Source: Alloalcanivorax marinus
GTDB taxonomy: Bacteria; Pseudomonadota; Gammaproteobacteria; Pseudomonadales; Alcanivoracaceae
Assembly: GCF_016906305.1 (NCBI RefSeq)
Contig: NZ_JADDOL010000009.1
Location: forward strand, 1 to 64,000
DNA length: 64,000 nt
Reading direction: 5' to 3'
This document shows positions 8,822 through 20,340 of this stretch, piece after piece. A program made the position numbers and the translations under genes. The notes below the pieces were generated by a model, which worked only from the letters and a program-made list of their open reading frames with translations, had not been told where the DNA came from and searched no databases. Within the stretch, counting starts at the first letter, position 1. Every line of letters starts with the position of its first letter.

Positions 8822-9835
8822 ATGCCAGCGGTTGTGACCCTGGCCGTGGACGCCATGGGTGGCGATCACGGTCTGCCGGTAACCGTGCCCGCCGTGGCGC
8901 GGATACTGGCCCGCCATGACAATCTGCACGTCATCATGGTGGGCGAACCGGGCGCCCTTGCCCCGGAACTGAAAAAAGAAAAGCTGGACGCCCACCCGCG
9001 CCTGAGCGTGCAGGCGGCCTCCGAAGTGGTGGCCATGGACGATCCGGTGGCCGTGGCCCTGCGCCAGAAAAAAGACTCCTCCATGCGGGTGGCCATCAAT
9101 CTGGTCAAGGAAGGGCGCGCCCAGGCCGCGGTCAGTGCCGGCAACACCGGCGCCCTGATGGCGGTGAGCCGCTTCGTGCTCAAGACCCTGCCCGGGGTGG
9201 ACCGCCCGGCCATCTGCACCGCCATTCCCACCGCCTCCGGCCACTGCCACATGCTCGACCTGGGCGCCAACGTGGACTCCGAGCCCGAGCATCTGCTGCA
9301 ATTCGCGATGATGGGGCAGGCCGTGGTGCGCGCCGTGGACGGTCAGAAAAGCCCCAAGGTGGCGCTGCTGAACATCGGCGAGGAAGACATCAAGGGCAAC
9401 GAGCAGATCAAGGAAGCCGCCGCCCTGATGAGCCAGGCCGGGGATCTGAACTACGTGGGTTTCGTGGAAGGCAACGGCATCTTCCTGGGCGACGTGGACG
9501 TGGTGGTGTGCGACGGCTTCGTCGGCAATGTGTCGCTGAAAACCATGGAAGGCGTGGCCAAGATGATCGGCGGTATGATCCGCGAGGAAGCCGGCCGTTC
9601 GTGGCTGCGCAAGCTCAGCGGCCTGTTCGCGCTGCCGCTGCTCGGCGGCCTGAAGAAGCGCATGGACCCGGACCGCTACAACGGCGCCAGCCTGGTGGGC
9701 CTCAATGGCGTGGTGGTGAAAAGCCACGGCGGCACCAGCGTGGAAGGCTTCGCCAGCGCCCTGGAAGTGGCGGTGCTGGAAGCCGAGCGCAATGTGCCGG
9801 CGCTGATCCGCGACGCTCTGGCGCCGCTGGAATAG
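8822..9835 (+). CDS. plsX: Phosphate acyltransferase PlsX
   Basis: Makes acyl-phosphate from acyl-ACP and phosphate, the first committed step of the PlsX/PlsY route to phosphatidic acid; a soluble, membrane-associated enzyme. 337 aa, the normal length. Seen: the N-terminal VDAMGGDHG signature, SAGNTGALMA, LDLGANVDSEPEHLLQFA, LLNIGEE, DVVVCDGFVGNVSLKT and the C-terminal GVVVKSHGG. The ATG at 8822 begins the conserved block. fabH, which in E. coli sits between plsX and fabD, is absent; fabD follows after 104 bp. Confidence 0.96.
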   Translation: MPAVVTLAVDAMGGDHGLPVTVPAVARILARHDNLHVIMVGEPGALAPELKKEKLDAHPRLSVQAASEVVAMDDPVAVALRQKKDSSMRVAINLVKEGRAQAAVSAGNTGALMAVSRFVLKTLPGVDRPAICTAIPTASGHCHMLDLGANVDSEPEHLLQFAMMGQAVVRAVDGQKSPKVALLNIGEEDIKGNEQIKEAAALMSQAGDLNYVGFVEGNGIFLGDVDVVVCDGFVGNVSLKTMEGVAKMIGGMIREEAGRSWLRKLSGLFALPLLGGLKKRMDPDRYNGASLVGLNGVVVKSHGGTSVEGFASALEVAVLEAERNVPALIRDALAPLE

Positions 9836-9939
9836 AACCCCGGTTCATACTTTGTTGCAGGCCGGGAACGGACAAGCCCGGCCCGGACGGGCATACTGCC
9901 GGCCACGAACAAACGGGCGAACACCGATAGAGGATCCCC

Positions 9940-10875
9940 ATGTCGAAAACCGCATTCGTCTTTCCCGGCCAGGGCTCCCAGAGCCTCAATATGCTGGCCG
10001 ATTTCGCCGACCGCACCCCGGTGCGCCAGGCCTTTCAGGAAGCCTCCGGGGCGCTGGACCTGGACCTCTGGGCCCTGTCCCAGGAAGGTCCGGAAGCGGC
10101 CCTCAACCGCACCGAGAACACCCAGCCCCTGCTGCTCGCCGCCGGCGTCGCCCTGTGGAAGCTGTGGGAGCAGGCCGGCGGCCCGCGCCCGGCGCTGCTG
10201 GCCGGCCACAGCCTGGGTGAGTACACCGCGCTGACCTGCGCCGGCGTGCTCAATCTCGGTGACGCGGTGCGCCTGGTGCGCACCCGGGGCCAGCTGATGC
10301 AACAGGCGGTGCCGGACGGCGCCGGCAGCATGGCGGCGATCCTGGGCCTGGACGACGATCAGGTGCGCCAGGCCTGCGCCGACGCCGCCGACGGCGAGGT
10401 GGTGGAAGCGGTCAACTTCAATGCCCCCGGCCAGGTGGTGATCGCCGGCCAGGCCAGCGCCGTGGAGCGCGCCGTGGCCGCCTGCAAGGCCGCCGGCGCC
10501 AAGCGCGCCATGCCCCTGCCGGTGAGCGTGCCGTCCCACTGCGCGCTGATGAAGCCGGCGGCGGACCAGCTCGCCGAGCATCTGGCCAACACCAATTTCC
10601 ACGCCCCGGAACTGCCGGTGATCAATAATGTGGACGTGGCCCGGGAAACCGACCCGGCGCGCATCCGCGATGCCCTGATCCGTCAGCTCTATTCTCCGGT
10701 GCGCTGGGTGGAAACCGTGCAGGCGCTGGCCGCCGACGGCGTCACCACCCTCTATGAATGCGGCCCGGGCAAGGTGCTCAGCGGCCTGGTCAAGCGCATC
10801 GACCGTTCCCTGACCGCCAAGCCGCTGGAAAACGGCGCCGCCTTCGACGCGGCCCTGAGCGGCGATCAGGCCTGA
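9940..10875 (+). CDS. fabD: Malonyl-CoA:ACP transacylase FabD
   Basis: Transfers malonyl from CoA to holo-ACP to supply chain-extender units. 311 aa. N-terminal FVFPGQGSQ, active serine Ser91 in GHSLGEYTAL and catalytic His200 in VPSHCALM are all present. The C-terminal ECGPGKVLSGLVKR is typical of the family. The start ATG follows GAGGATCCCC. fabG follows after 20 bp. Confidence 0.96.
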   Translation: MSKTAFVFPGQGSQSLNMLADFADRTPVRQAFQEASGALDLDLWALSQEGPEAALNRTENTQPLLLAAGVALWKLWEQAGGPRPALLAGHSLGEYTALTCAGVLNLGDAVRLVRTRGQLMQQAVPDGAGSMAAILGLDDDQVRQACADAADGEVVEAVNFNAPGQVVIAGQASAVERAVAACKAAGAKRAMPLPVSVPSHCALMKPAADQLAEHLANTNFHAPELPVINNVDVARETDPARIRDALIRQLYSPVRWVETVQALAADGVTTLYECGPGKVLSGLVKRIDRSLTAKPLENGAAFDAALSGDQA

Positions 10876-10895
10876 TTGAGGACAAGGACACAGCC

Positions 10896-11630
10896 ATGAG
10901 TGAAGAACGCAAGGTCGCCCTGGTCACCGGCGCCACCCGCGGCATCGGCCGCGCCATCGCCGAGCAGCTGGCCGACGCCGGCCTGTTCGTGGTGGGCACC
11001 GCCACCAGCGAGAAGGGCGCCGCCACCATCGCCGACTATCTGGGCGAGCGCGGCACCGGCGTGGTCATGAACGTGGCCGACGACGGCTCCGTGGCGGACA
11101 CCGTCAAGCACATCAGCGAAGCCCACGGCGCGCCGCTGGTGCTGGTCAACAACGCCGGCATCACCCGCGACAACATCATGCTGCGCATGAAGGCGGACGA
11201 GTGGAGCGAGGTGATCAACACCAACCTGAATTCCCTGTACCGGGTGTCCAAGGCCTGCCTGAAAGGCATGACCAAGGCACGCTGGGGCCGGGTCATCAAC
11301 ATCAGCTCGGTGGTCGGCACCATGGGCAACGCCGGCCAGGCCAACTACGCCGCCGCCAAGGGCGGGGTGGAAGGGTTCACCCGGGCGCTGGCCCGGGAGC
11401 TGGGCTCGCGCAATATTACCGTCAACGCGGTGGCGCCGGGCTTTATTCAGACCGATATGACCGATGCCCTGCCGGAAGCGCAGCGCGAAGCGCTGCTCGG
11501 CGGCATCCCCCTGGGACGCCTGGGTTCACCGGCGGAAGTGGCCAGCGCGGTGGCCTGGCTGGCCAGTGACGGCGGCGGTTATGTGACCGGTACCACGATC
11601 CATGTCAACGGCGGCATGTTCACCGGCTGA
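10896..11630 (+). CDS. fabG: 3-oxoacyl-ACP reductase FabG
   Basis: NADPH-dependent reduction of beta-ketoacyl-ACP in fatty acid synthesis. 244 aa, the canonical SDR size. The cofactor motif TGATRGIG (11-18), NNAGITRDN and the catalytic residues Ser138, Tyr151 (YAAAK) and Lys155 are all present, as is the C-terminal GGMFTG. I chose the ATG at 10896 because it starts the Rossmann fold. A longer in-frame reading would run back into fabD. Confidence 0.97.
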   Translation: MSEERKVALVTGATRGIGRAIAEQLADAGLFVVGTATSEKGAATIADYLGERGTGVVMNVADDGSVADTVKHISEAHGAPLVLVNNAGITRDNIMLRMKADEWSEVINTNLNSLYRVSKACLKGMTKARWGRVINISSVVGTMGNAGQANYAAAKGGVEGFTRALARELGSRNITVNAVAPGFIQTDMTDALPEAQREALLGGIPLGRLGSPAEVASAVAWLASDGGGYVTGTTIHVNGGMFTG

Positions 11631-11737
11631 GAAAAACAGGCGAACGGCGGGACACGGCGGCAAAAAAACGCTATCGTGCCCGCATCCGAAGCTAAACATT
11701 TGGAAACTTATCCGTGAAGACGGGTATCGAGAGCGGC

Positions 11738-11767
11738 TTGCAAGCGCGTTTGGCGTTCACCTAGAAT
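11738..11767 (+). promoter_or_regulatory. Promoter upstream of acpP
   Basis: -35 TTGCAA (11738-11743), 18-bp spacer, -10 TAGAAT (11762-11767). It would give acpP its own strong promoter and a leader of about 42 nt. Confidence 0.55.
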
Positions 11768-11815
11768 AGCCGCTCATAGGTGCTCGCACACCATCAACAG
11801 GAGAGTTATAACATC

Positions 11816-12049
11816 ATGAGCAGCATCGAAGAACGGGTCCAGAAAATCATCGTCGAACAACTCGGCGTCAAGCCGGAAGACGTGAAATCCGAAGCTTCCT
11901 TCGTCGAAGACCTGGGCGCCGATTCACTGGACACTGTTGAGCTGGTAATGGCCCTCGAAGAAGAATTCGAGACGGAAATTCCCGACGAAGAAGCTGAGAA
12001 GATCAGCACCGTTCAAGCTGCCGTGGATTACATCAAGGCGCATAGCTGA
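11816..12049 (+). CDS. acpP: Acyl carrier protein
   Basis: 77-aa acidic carrier of growing fatty acyl chains. The phosphopantetheine attachment serine is Ser37 in [20 protein letters not shown] chose the ATG at 11816 (MSSIEERVQ) over an upstream in-frame GTG because the protein then has the family length and the sequence AGGAGAG lies about 9 nt before it. It has its own promoter and terminator, consistent with the very high expression of acpP. Confidence 0.98.
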   Translation: MSSIEERVQKIIVEQLGVKPEDVKSEASFVEDLGADSLDTVELVMALEEEFETEIPDEEAEKISTVQAAVDYIKAHS

Positions 12050-12080
12050 TACCGATCGCGGCCGACGAACAGACAGCCAG

Positions 12081-12115
12081 AAAACCGCAGGCTCATCGGG
12101 CTTGCGGTTTTTTTT
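12081..12115 (+). terminator. Intrinsic terminator after acpP
   Basis: Stem ACCGCAGGC/GCTTGCGGT (one G-U pair) flanked by four A and an eight-T run. It lies 32 bp past the acpP stop. Confidence 0.85.
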
Positions 12116-12209
12116 CGGTTAGCGTCCTACCGTGCCCCCGGCGCGGTGACGCGGCTACAGTGGGAATCGCGCCGCCGCGTGGCGCGCTTCCGAGTCGGGA
12201 GGAAATCAG

Positions 12210-13448
12210 GTGACACGACGTCGAGTAGTAATCACCGGTCTGGGCATGCTGACGCCGTTGGGCGCCGACGTGAACAGCACCTGGGAAGGCATTCTGGCGG
12301 GCCGCAGCGGCATCCGTCCGATCGAGCATTTCGACACCGAAGCCTTCGCCACCAAATTCGCCGGCCTGGTGCCGGAGTTCGCCTTGGAGGAGTACCTGTC
12401 CCCCAAGGAAGCGCGCAAGATGGACCTGTTCGTGCAGTACGGCATGGTCGCCGCCATTCAGGCGATCCGTGATTCCGGCCTGGAGATGGACAAGGAAAAC
12501 GGCGAGCGCATCGGCGCCGCCATCGGCTCCGGCATCGGTGGCCTCACCAACATCGAGGAAAACCACCAGAAGCTGCTGGAGTCCGGCCCCCGCAAGCTGT
12601 CGCCGTTCTTCGTGCCGAGCACCATCATCAACATGATCGCCGGTAACCTGGCGATTCTGTTCGGCCTCAAGGGCCCCAACTTCGCCACCGTCACCGCCTG
12701 CACCACCGGCACCCACAACATCGGTTTCGCGGCCCAGCAGATCCAGCTCGGCGCCGCCGACGTGATGATCGCCGGTGGCGCGGAGAAGGGCTCCACGCCG
12801 CTGGGCATGGGCGGTTTCGCCGCCGCCCGGGCGCTGTCCACCCGCAACGACGATCCGCAGGCCGCCAGCCGGCCCTGGGACCGGGACCGGGACGGTTTCG
12901 TGCTGTCCGACGGCGCCGGCGCCCTGGTGCTGGAAGAGTACGAGCGCGCCAAGGCCCGGGGCGCCCGGATCTACGGTGAGCTGATCGGTTTCGGGGTGAG
13001 CGACGACGCCTACCACATGACCGCGCCCTCCGAGGACGGCGCCGGCGCCGCCCTGTCCATGGGCAACGCCTTCCGGGACGCCGGCGTGGACCCCGCCGAG
13101 GTCGGCTACGTGAACGCCCACGCCACCTCCACCAAGGTGGGGGACCTGATCGAGATCCACGCGGTCAAGAAAATCTTCGGCGACCACGCCCACAAGCTGG
13201 CCATGAGTTCCACCAAATCCATGGTCGGCCACCTGCTCGGCGCCGCCGGCGCGGTGGAGGCGATCTTCACCCTGCTGGCCATGCGCGACTCGGTGGCCCC
13301 GCCGACCATCAACCTGGACAACCCGGACGAAGGCTGCGACCTGGATCTGGTGGCCAACCAGGCCCAGGCGCGGACCATCGACATGGCGCTGTCCAACTCC
13401 TTCGGGTTCGGCGGCACCAACGGTTCACTGCTGTTCCGCAAGGTGTGA
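12210..13448 (+). CDS. fabF: Beta-ketoacyl-ACP synthase II FabF
   Basis: Elongation condensing enzyme of fatty acid synthesis. 412 aa. The catalytic triad is Cys164 (TACTTGTH), His304 (NAHATST) and His341 ([10 protein letters not shown]), with Lys336 in STKSM. The GTG start is preceded by GGGAGG 7 nt upstream and gives the standard N terminus [18 protein letters not shown]. It follows the acpP terminator, so it is probably transcribed partly from its own promoter. Its stop overlaps the pabC GTG start. Confidence 0.97.
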   Translation: MTRRRVVITGLGMLTPLGADVNSTWEGILAGRSGIRPIEHFDTEAFATKFAGLVPEFALEEYLSPKEARKMDLFVQYGMVAAIQAIRDSGLEMDKENGERIGAAIGSGIGGLTNIEENHQKLLESGPRKLSPFFVPSTIINMIAGNLAILFGLKGPNFATVTACTTGTHNIGFAAQQIQLGAADVMIAGGAEKGSTPLGMGGFAAARALSTRNDDPQAASRPWDRDRDGFVLSDGAGALVLEEYERAKARGARIYGELIGFGVSDDAYHMTAPSEDGAGAALSMGNAFRDAGVDPAEVGYVNAHATSTKVGDLIEIHAVKKIFGDHAHKLAMSSTKSMVGHLLGAAGAVEAIFTLLAMRDSVAPPTINLDNPDEGCDLDLVANQAQARTIDMALSNSFGFGGTNGSLLFRKV

Positions 13449-14235
13449 ACGGCGCGGTCGCCAGCGACGACCGGGGCCTCGCCTATGGCGACGGCCTGTT
13501 CGAGACCCTGCGGGTCTCCGCCGCCGGCGACACGCCGCTGTGGCCGCGCCACCGGGCGCGGCTGCTGGACGGCGCCGCCCGCCTCGGTATTCCCGTGGAC
13601 GGCGCGGCCCTGGAACGGTGCCGGGCCGACGCCCTGGCCGGAGACACCGGCGCCGGGGTGCTCAAGCTGACCCTGACCCGGGGCCCCGGCGGCCGCGGTT
13701 ACCTGCCTCCCGATGACCCCACGCCCACCCTGTTCGCGCGACGCGGCGGCCTGCCGCCGTGGACCGCCGCCCAGCGCGAGCAGGGCGTGCAACTGGGGGT
13801 GTGCGATACGCCCCTGGGCCTGGACCCGCTGGCCGGTTGCAAGCATCTCAACCGGCTGCCCCAGGTGCTGGGGCGCCGGGAAGTGGCGGCGGCGGGCTGG
13901 GACGAGGGGCTGATGCTGGACGAATGGCGGCGCCCGGTGGAGGCCACCGCCATGAACCTGTTCGCGGTGTTCGGCCGTACCCTGTGGACGCCGTCCCTGG
14001 AGCGCGCCGGCGTGGCCGGGGTGGCCCGCGCCTGGCTGCTGGAACGGGCCGCCGCCGACGGCTGGTGCATCGATGTGCGTATGCGGCCGTTGTCACATCT
14101 GCGCGCCGCCGACGGGGTTTTTCTCAGCAATGCGGTTGTGGGCGTGCTGCCGGTGCGTAAACTGGCGCAATGGGTCTGGCCGGTGCCCGAGCCGGTACGA
14201 CGATTTCAACGGGATCTGGATCACCTCTTTCAATA

Positions 14236-14236
<1 letters not shown>
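13445..14236 (+). CDS. pabC: Aminodeoxychorismate lyase PabC
   Basis: PLP enzyme converting 4-amino-4-deoxychorismate to p-aminobenzoate and pyruvate for folate synthesis. 263 aa. It belongs to fold-type IV: N-terminal [19 protein letters not shown] lysine Lys133 in [10 protein letters not shown] and the downstream ATAMNLFAV block. The GTG start overlaps the fabF stop by 4 nt and the stop overlaps the mltG start by 1 nt (TAATG). The fabF-pabC-mltG-tmk-holB order is a known gammaproteobacterial arrangement. Confidence 0.94.
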
Positions 14237-16954
<2,718 letters not shown>

Positions 16955-16980
16955 TCTGCTTGAACGCCGAATCGGCGTGC

Positions 16981-17003
16981 AAAAAAAGGGCGCCGGGGCG
17001 CCC
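16981..17003 (-). terminator. Intrinsic terminator on the minus strand between holB and pilZ
   Basis: The perfect inverted repeat GGGCGCC-GG-GGCGCCC (16988-17003) is followed on the minus strand by seven T (16987-16981). It is therefore oriented against holB-pilZ transcription, and would stop transcripts coming leftward from the ferritin-like operon that have crossed pilZ in antisense. Confidence 0.7.
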
Positions 17004-17021
17004 ATAGGGGGGGAAACACAC

Positions 17022-17369
17022 ATGAAAATGCCCGGAGGCCGCAGCGGCATCCTGTCCCTGAGCATCAAGGACAAGGCCGCACTGTATTCCGCCTACATGC
17101 CGTTCATCACCAACGGCGGCCTGTTCATACCCACCGACAAGGACTATCAGCTGGGCGAGGAAATCTTCCTGCTGCTCAACGTGATGGACGAGCCGGACAA
17201 GATTCCGGTGGCCGGCAAGGTGGTCTGGATCACCCCCCAGGGCGCCCAGGGCAACCGCACCGCCGGCATCGGCGTGCAGTTCTCCGACCAGGACGACACC
17301 GCCCGCCGCACCATCGAGAACCATCTGGCCGGCGCGTTGCAGTCCGACCGACCCACCCACACCATGTAA
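17022..17369 (+). CDS. pilZ: Type IV pilus PilZ-domain protein
   Basis: 115 aa, matching the small PilZ of pseudomonads, which is required for type IV pilus assembly and does not bind c-di-GMP itself. Seen: LSLSIKDKAALYSAYMPFITNGGLFIPT, YQLGEEIFLLLNVMDEP, KVVWITPQGAQGNRTAGIGVQF. The N-terminal RxxxR c-di-GMP motif is absent, as in canonical PilZ. The start at 17022 follows a G-rich ribosome binding site. holB-pilZ synteny supports the name. Confidence 0.93.
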   Translation: MKMPGGRSGILSLSIKDKAALYSAYMPFITNGGLFIPTDKDYQLGEEIFLLLNVMDEPDKIPVAGKVVWITPQGAQGNRTAGIGVQFSDQDDTARRTIENHLAGALQSDRPTHTM

Positions 17370-17403
17370 TCCGTCCAGCGGCCGCCGTCAGGCCGGCTCC
17401 GGA

Positions 17404-18123
17404 TCAGCGCAGTTGTTCCAGGCTGGTGTCACGCATCCAGCCTTTCACCGTCTCCAGGTGGTATTCCTCCTGCTTCAGGGCGTGCCGGAAGTGGGTCGCC
17501 ATGCTTTCCTGGCCGGCGGTTTCCGCCAGTTCGATCAGCAACTCCCAGGCCGCGTTGTCGGTGAGCTCGACGGACAGCAGGGCGTCCAGGCTCTGCATGA
17601 AGTTGGTCCGCGCGTCGGTGATCACCTGCAGCGGCCCCAGCCCGACCACGCCGGCCACGTTGGCGCTGGGCGTCATGGTGGTCGGGTCGGCGCCCAGGGA
17701 CTCCACCGCCTGAACCACCAGATCCATATGCTCGGCCTCTTCGTCGCGGAAGCGGGCCAGTGCCTGACGTACCGGCTGCTCCAGGCCCAGGGCGGTGGCC
17801 TTGGCGATCAGCGCCTCATAGAGGCGTACGCCGGTGCGTTCGAACGCCAGCCGCTGGCCCAGCTTGTCGAGCAGCAGCTCCGGATTCTGACCGGTCATTT
17901 TCTTGGCGCCGGCCTTGAGCACACCCTTGGCGGAGCCCGGCGGCGCCACCGAGCCGGCGCGGCCGGCTTTCAGGGCTTCGGCGGCGCGGGCTTCCGACAA
18001 TTCGCGCGGACCGCCGGCCACGTCGGCGGGGGTCTGCTCCGCGATCCGGCGCATGTCCTGACTTTTTTCCGGCGACATCTGAACGCCGGTACGGTTGATA
18101 CCGAGAGGGGCGGAATCGGTCAT
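17404..18123 (-). CDS. Ferritin-like domain protein (smaller of a pair)
   Basis: 239 aa. No exact family recognised. The first 75 residues are Ala/Gly/Pro-rich and probably flexible. The rest is helical with a ferritin-like pattern: GQRLAFERTGVRLYEALIAKA, FRDEEAEHMDLVVQAVESLG, DNAAWELLIELAETAG and ALKQEEYHLETVKGWM give spaced Glu and ExxH residues suited to a di-iron or di-manganese site. Start chosen at 18123 (MTDSAPLG) because AAGGAG lies 7 nt upstream; a longer frame overlaps the gene before it. It is second in a two-gene operon, 11 nt after the larger ferritin-like gene. A role in metal or peroxide handling is inferred. Confidence 0.75.
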   Translation of the reverse strand: MTDSAPLGINRTGVQMSPEKSQDMRRIAEQTPADVAGGPRELSEARAAEALKAGRAGSVAPPGSAKGVLKAGAKKMTGQNPELLLDKLGQRLAFERTGVRLYEALIAKATALGLEQPVRQALARFRDEEAEHMDLVVQAVESLGADPTTMTPSANVAGVVGLGPLQVITDARTNFMQSLDALLSVELTDNAAWELLIELAETAGQESMATHFRHALKQEEYHLETVKGWMRDTSLEQLR

Positions 18124-18134
18124 GACGGATCTCC

Positions 18135-19310
18135 TTATCCGTTGCTCTTGCGGCGTGCCTGTTCCGTACCCGGTGACCATTGGTAGCCGGCGGATACGGT
18201 GTCGGCGGGAACGCCGTTCACATTCATGGTGTCACGATAAAGCAGTGATTGGTCGCTTTCCTGGTCGCGGGGTACGTAGTCGATGCCATGGGCGCGCAGG
18301 TCCACTTCCTCGGACACCACGCGGCGCACGAAGTCGCGCTGGCTTTTGAACTCCACCAGAGCGGGCAGGGTGCCTCCCAGCACCTCTTCCGGATCGCGGC
18401 GCTCGTACTTTTTGAACAGCTCGCGGACCAGCTGCAGGTGGCCCAGCTCGTAGTCCAGAAAACGCTCCCAGATGCGTTTGACGCGCGGATTGTCCTCCTG
18501 CTCCAGGCAGCCCAGGTAGTTGTAGGCTTCCATGGCCTCATGGATCAGCCACTTCTCCAGGAACGTCTCGCCCGGGTCCATCAGGGAGCCGTACTGGGTG
18601 ACGTGCTGTTCCTCCACCGACGCGATTTCCGCGTACAGGGCCCGCGCCACCGGATCGGCGAACAGCGGGCCGATGTTCATGTAGTAGTCGTGGGTCTGGT
18701 ATTCGGCGGCGGTGATCATGGCGGCATGGATCTTGGTGATCAGATCCGCCTGGCCGCCGTCGTAGTGCTCGCGCAGATCGTCGTGCGGATCCCGATGGTG
18801 CTGGCTGGTCGGACGACCGGGGATGATGTCGGTATAGCTCTGCAGGATGTTGTTGGCATCCTTACCTTCGAGCCGGTCCAGCATGGCGGCATAGCGGTAA
18901 AGATGGTCGAAGTCTTCCAGCAGACCGAACCGGTAGGTCTGCGCCTGGTAGGGATCCGGCTCGTTCTGGGCCACCGCGGCGGTGACCTCGATGGCCACCT
19001 GCTCATAGGCAATGGTGGTTTCCAGCGGGGAGTGGTCGGCGGACAGCAACCAGTTGATGGTGGTTTGCTGATGATGCTCGACCCGTCGTACCCGTGCCAG
19101 CGGCAGGCGCAACTCCTTGTGGAAACGGGCGCCCATGTGCTTCAGCCGCAGGGCGTCGGTCTCAATGCCATTCATGAGAATGACGCGCACCCGGGTAAAG
19201 GCGTCGTCGTCGAGTTTGCTGATCGGCGTGCTGTTGATGTCGTTCCAGCTGAAGCGCTGTTGTTCGAGCGGTGTGCCCTTGGCGTCCAGCAGGTTGGTGA
19301 TGGTGGCCAT
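18135..19310 (-). CDS. Large ferritin-like (di-metal) protein of unknown function
   Basis: 391 aa, unusually long for the ferritin/rubrerythrin superfamily. Helical blocks with candidate metal ligands: TIAYEQVAIEVTAAVA, RFGLLEDFDHLYRYA, YAEIASVEEQHVTQYG, HEAMEAYNYLGCL and LDYELGHLQLVREL, that is, several E/ExxH pairs. No signal peptide, so cytosolic. It leads the pair with the smaller ferritin-like gene, and the two may form a complex. Start MATITNLLDAKG. The divergent neighbour is the KGG stress protein, which supports a stress role by context only. I do not recognise a characterised orthologue. Confidence 0.75.
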   Translation of the reverse strand: MATITNLLDAKGTPLEQQRFSWNDINSTPISKLDDDAFTRVRVILMNGIETDALRLKHMGARFHKELRLPLARVRRVEHHQQTTINWLLSADHSPLETTIAYEQVAIEVTAAVAQNEPDPYQAQTYRFGLLEDFDHLYRYAAMLDRLEGKDANNILQSYTDIIPGRPTSQHHRDPHDDLREHYDGGQADLITKIHAAMITAAEYQTHDYYMNIGPLFADPVARALYAEIASVEEQHVTQYGSLMDPGETFLEKWLIHEAMEAYNYLGCLEQEDNPRVKRIWERFLDYELGHLQLVRELFKKYERRDPEEVLGGTLPALVEFKSQRDFVRRVVSEEVDLRAHGIDYVPRDQESDQSLLYRDTMNVNGVPADTVSAGYQWSPGTEQARRKSNG

Positions 19311-19809
19311 GGCGCCTCCCTGGCGTTTGCAATGGCGATGGGTTGCTGCGATGGAAGGAAAACGCAGGTGACGGAAACTTCCCTGTCTCCGTCACTTCCG
19401 GCGAACACACGTCCCTGAGTCGCCGGATGCCGATGGCCATCCCTGGCCGCCCTCACACGCTGAGTGTGATTCGTCCGTGAAGACCGGCACGCGCAAAGGC
19501 ATGATAGACAGCGTGTTTCCGAACAAGCAACGTCCGTTGCGAATCTTAAACGACATTTTTACCAAGTGATCTGAACGTACCGCGCGCCCCTCAATACAAG
19601 GCCTGAGCGGCCACGACGCCTGGGCCCGAAAGCTGAAAAAATTTGATCTTCTAGAACTGCGATCAAGCGAACAAAACGCCAAAAGCATCACGAAAATCCC
19701 GCTTGTTGAGGCTGGAAAGTCATACTTTTGACTGGAGGGGACGTACCAGAAAAACACCGGTCCGGGGAAGGCGCGGACCGTCGGTTGTAAAACCTCCGGG
19801 TAGGGGGCT

Positions 19810-19837
19810 TTGACTGCGGCGCCAGCGGGACTAGCTT
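19810..19837 (+). promoter_or_regulatory. Candidate promoter of the KGG-repeat gene
   Basis: TTGACT (19810-19815), 16-bp spacer, TAGCTT (19832-19837). The CTAGCTT context resembles RpoS-type -10 elements, which would fit a stress gene. The assignment is by eye only. Confidence 0.35.
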
Positions 19838-19870
19838 GAGTTCACCGGTCGTTCACAGCGCCCGGTGAAC

Positions 19871-19927
19871 CAAAGGACTGGAAACTTCCAAAGGATTGGA
19901 AACTTCAAGGATCGAAAACTTCAAGGA
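19871..19927 (+). repeat. Short tandem repeat with AAGGA units before the KGG gene
   Basis: Three consecutive units of 16-18 bp of the form AAGGA-TGGAAACTTC, then a fourth, partial AAGGAG that serves as the actual ribosome binding site 8 nt before the ATG at 19936. Each unit therefore repeats a Shine-Dalgarno-like core in the leader. Confidence 0.65.
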
Positions 19928-19935
19928 GAGACATC

Positions 19936-20340
19936 ATGGCTGAACATCGTGGAGGTTCAGGAAACTTTGCCGAGGACCGCGAACGCGCTTCCCGCGCCGG
20001 CCAGAAAGGCGGCGAGGAAAGCCCCGGCAATTTCAAGAATGATCCGGAACGGGCCGCCGACGCCGGTGAGAAAGGCGGTGAAGTGAGCCCGGGCAATTTC
20101 AAGAACGACCCGGAGCGTGCCGCCGAAGCCGGTGAAAAGGGCGGTGAGATGAGCCCCGGCAACTTCAAGAATGACCCGGAGCGTGCCGCTGAAGCCGGTC
20201 AAAAAGGCGGTGAAAACAGCCCCGGCAATTTCAAGAACGACCGGGAACTGGCCGCCGAGGCCGGCGAAAAAGGCGGTGAGCACAGTTCCGGCAACTTCAA
20301 GAACGACCCGCAACGGGCGGCGGAAGCCGGCCGCAAGGGC
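19936..20340 (+). repeat. Six 66-bp coding tandem repeats
   Basis: In-frame repeats that encode the 22-residue KGG units. Units two to five share most bases. They are protein-coding, not a CRISPR array, since there are no unique spacers. Confidence 0.85.

Larger units (their letters stand above)
19311..19935. other. Intergenic region between ferritin-like operon and KGG gene
   Basis: These 625 bp are lower in G+C than their surroundings (notably 19480-19740) and hold no convincing gene. They must carry the divergent promoters. A candidate promoter for the rightward gene is at 19810-19837, and a tandem Shine-Dalgarno-like repeat is at 19871-19927. A 15-bp sequence at 19572-19586 recurs at 20387-20401 after the KGG gene. 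Confidence 0.5.

Noticed and set aside
19392-19757. 121-codon open frame between the ferritin-like pair and the KGG gene
   Set aside because: No ribosome binding site, no family resemblance and serine/arginine-rich composition of a random frame; the region is more likely regulatory.
19936-20340. Regular 66-bp repeats read as a CRISPR array
   Set aside because: There are no unique spacers, and the repeats are in frame and encode the KGG protein.
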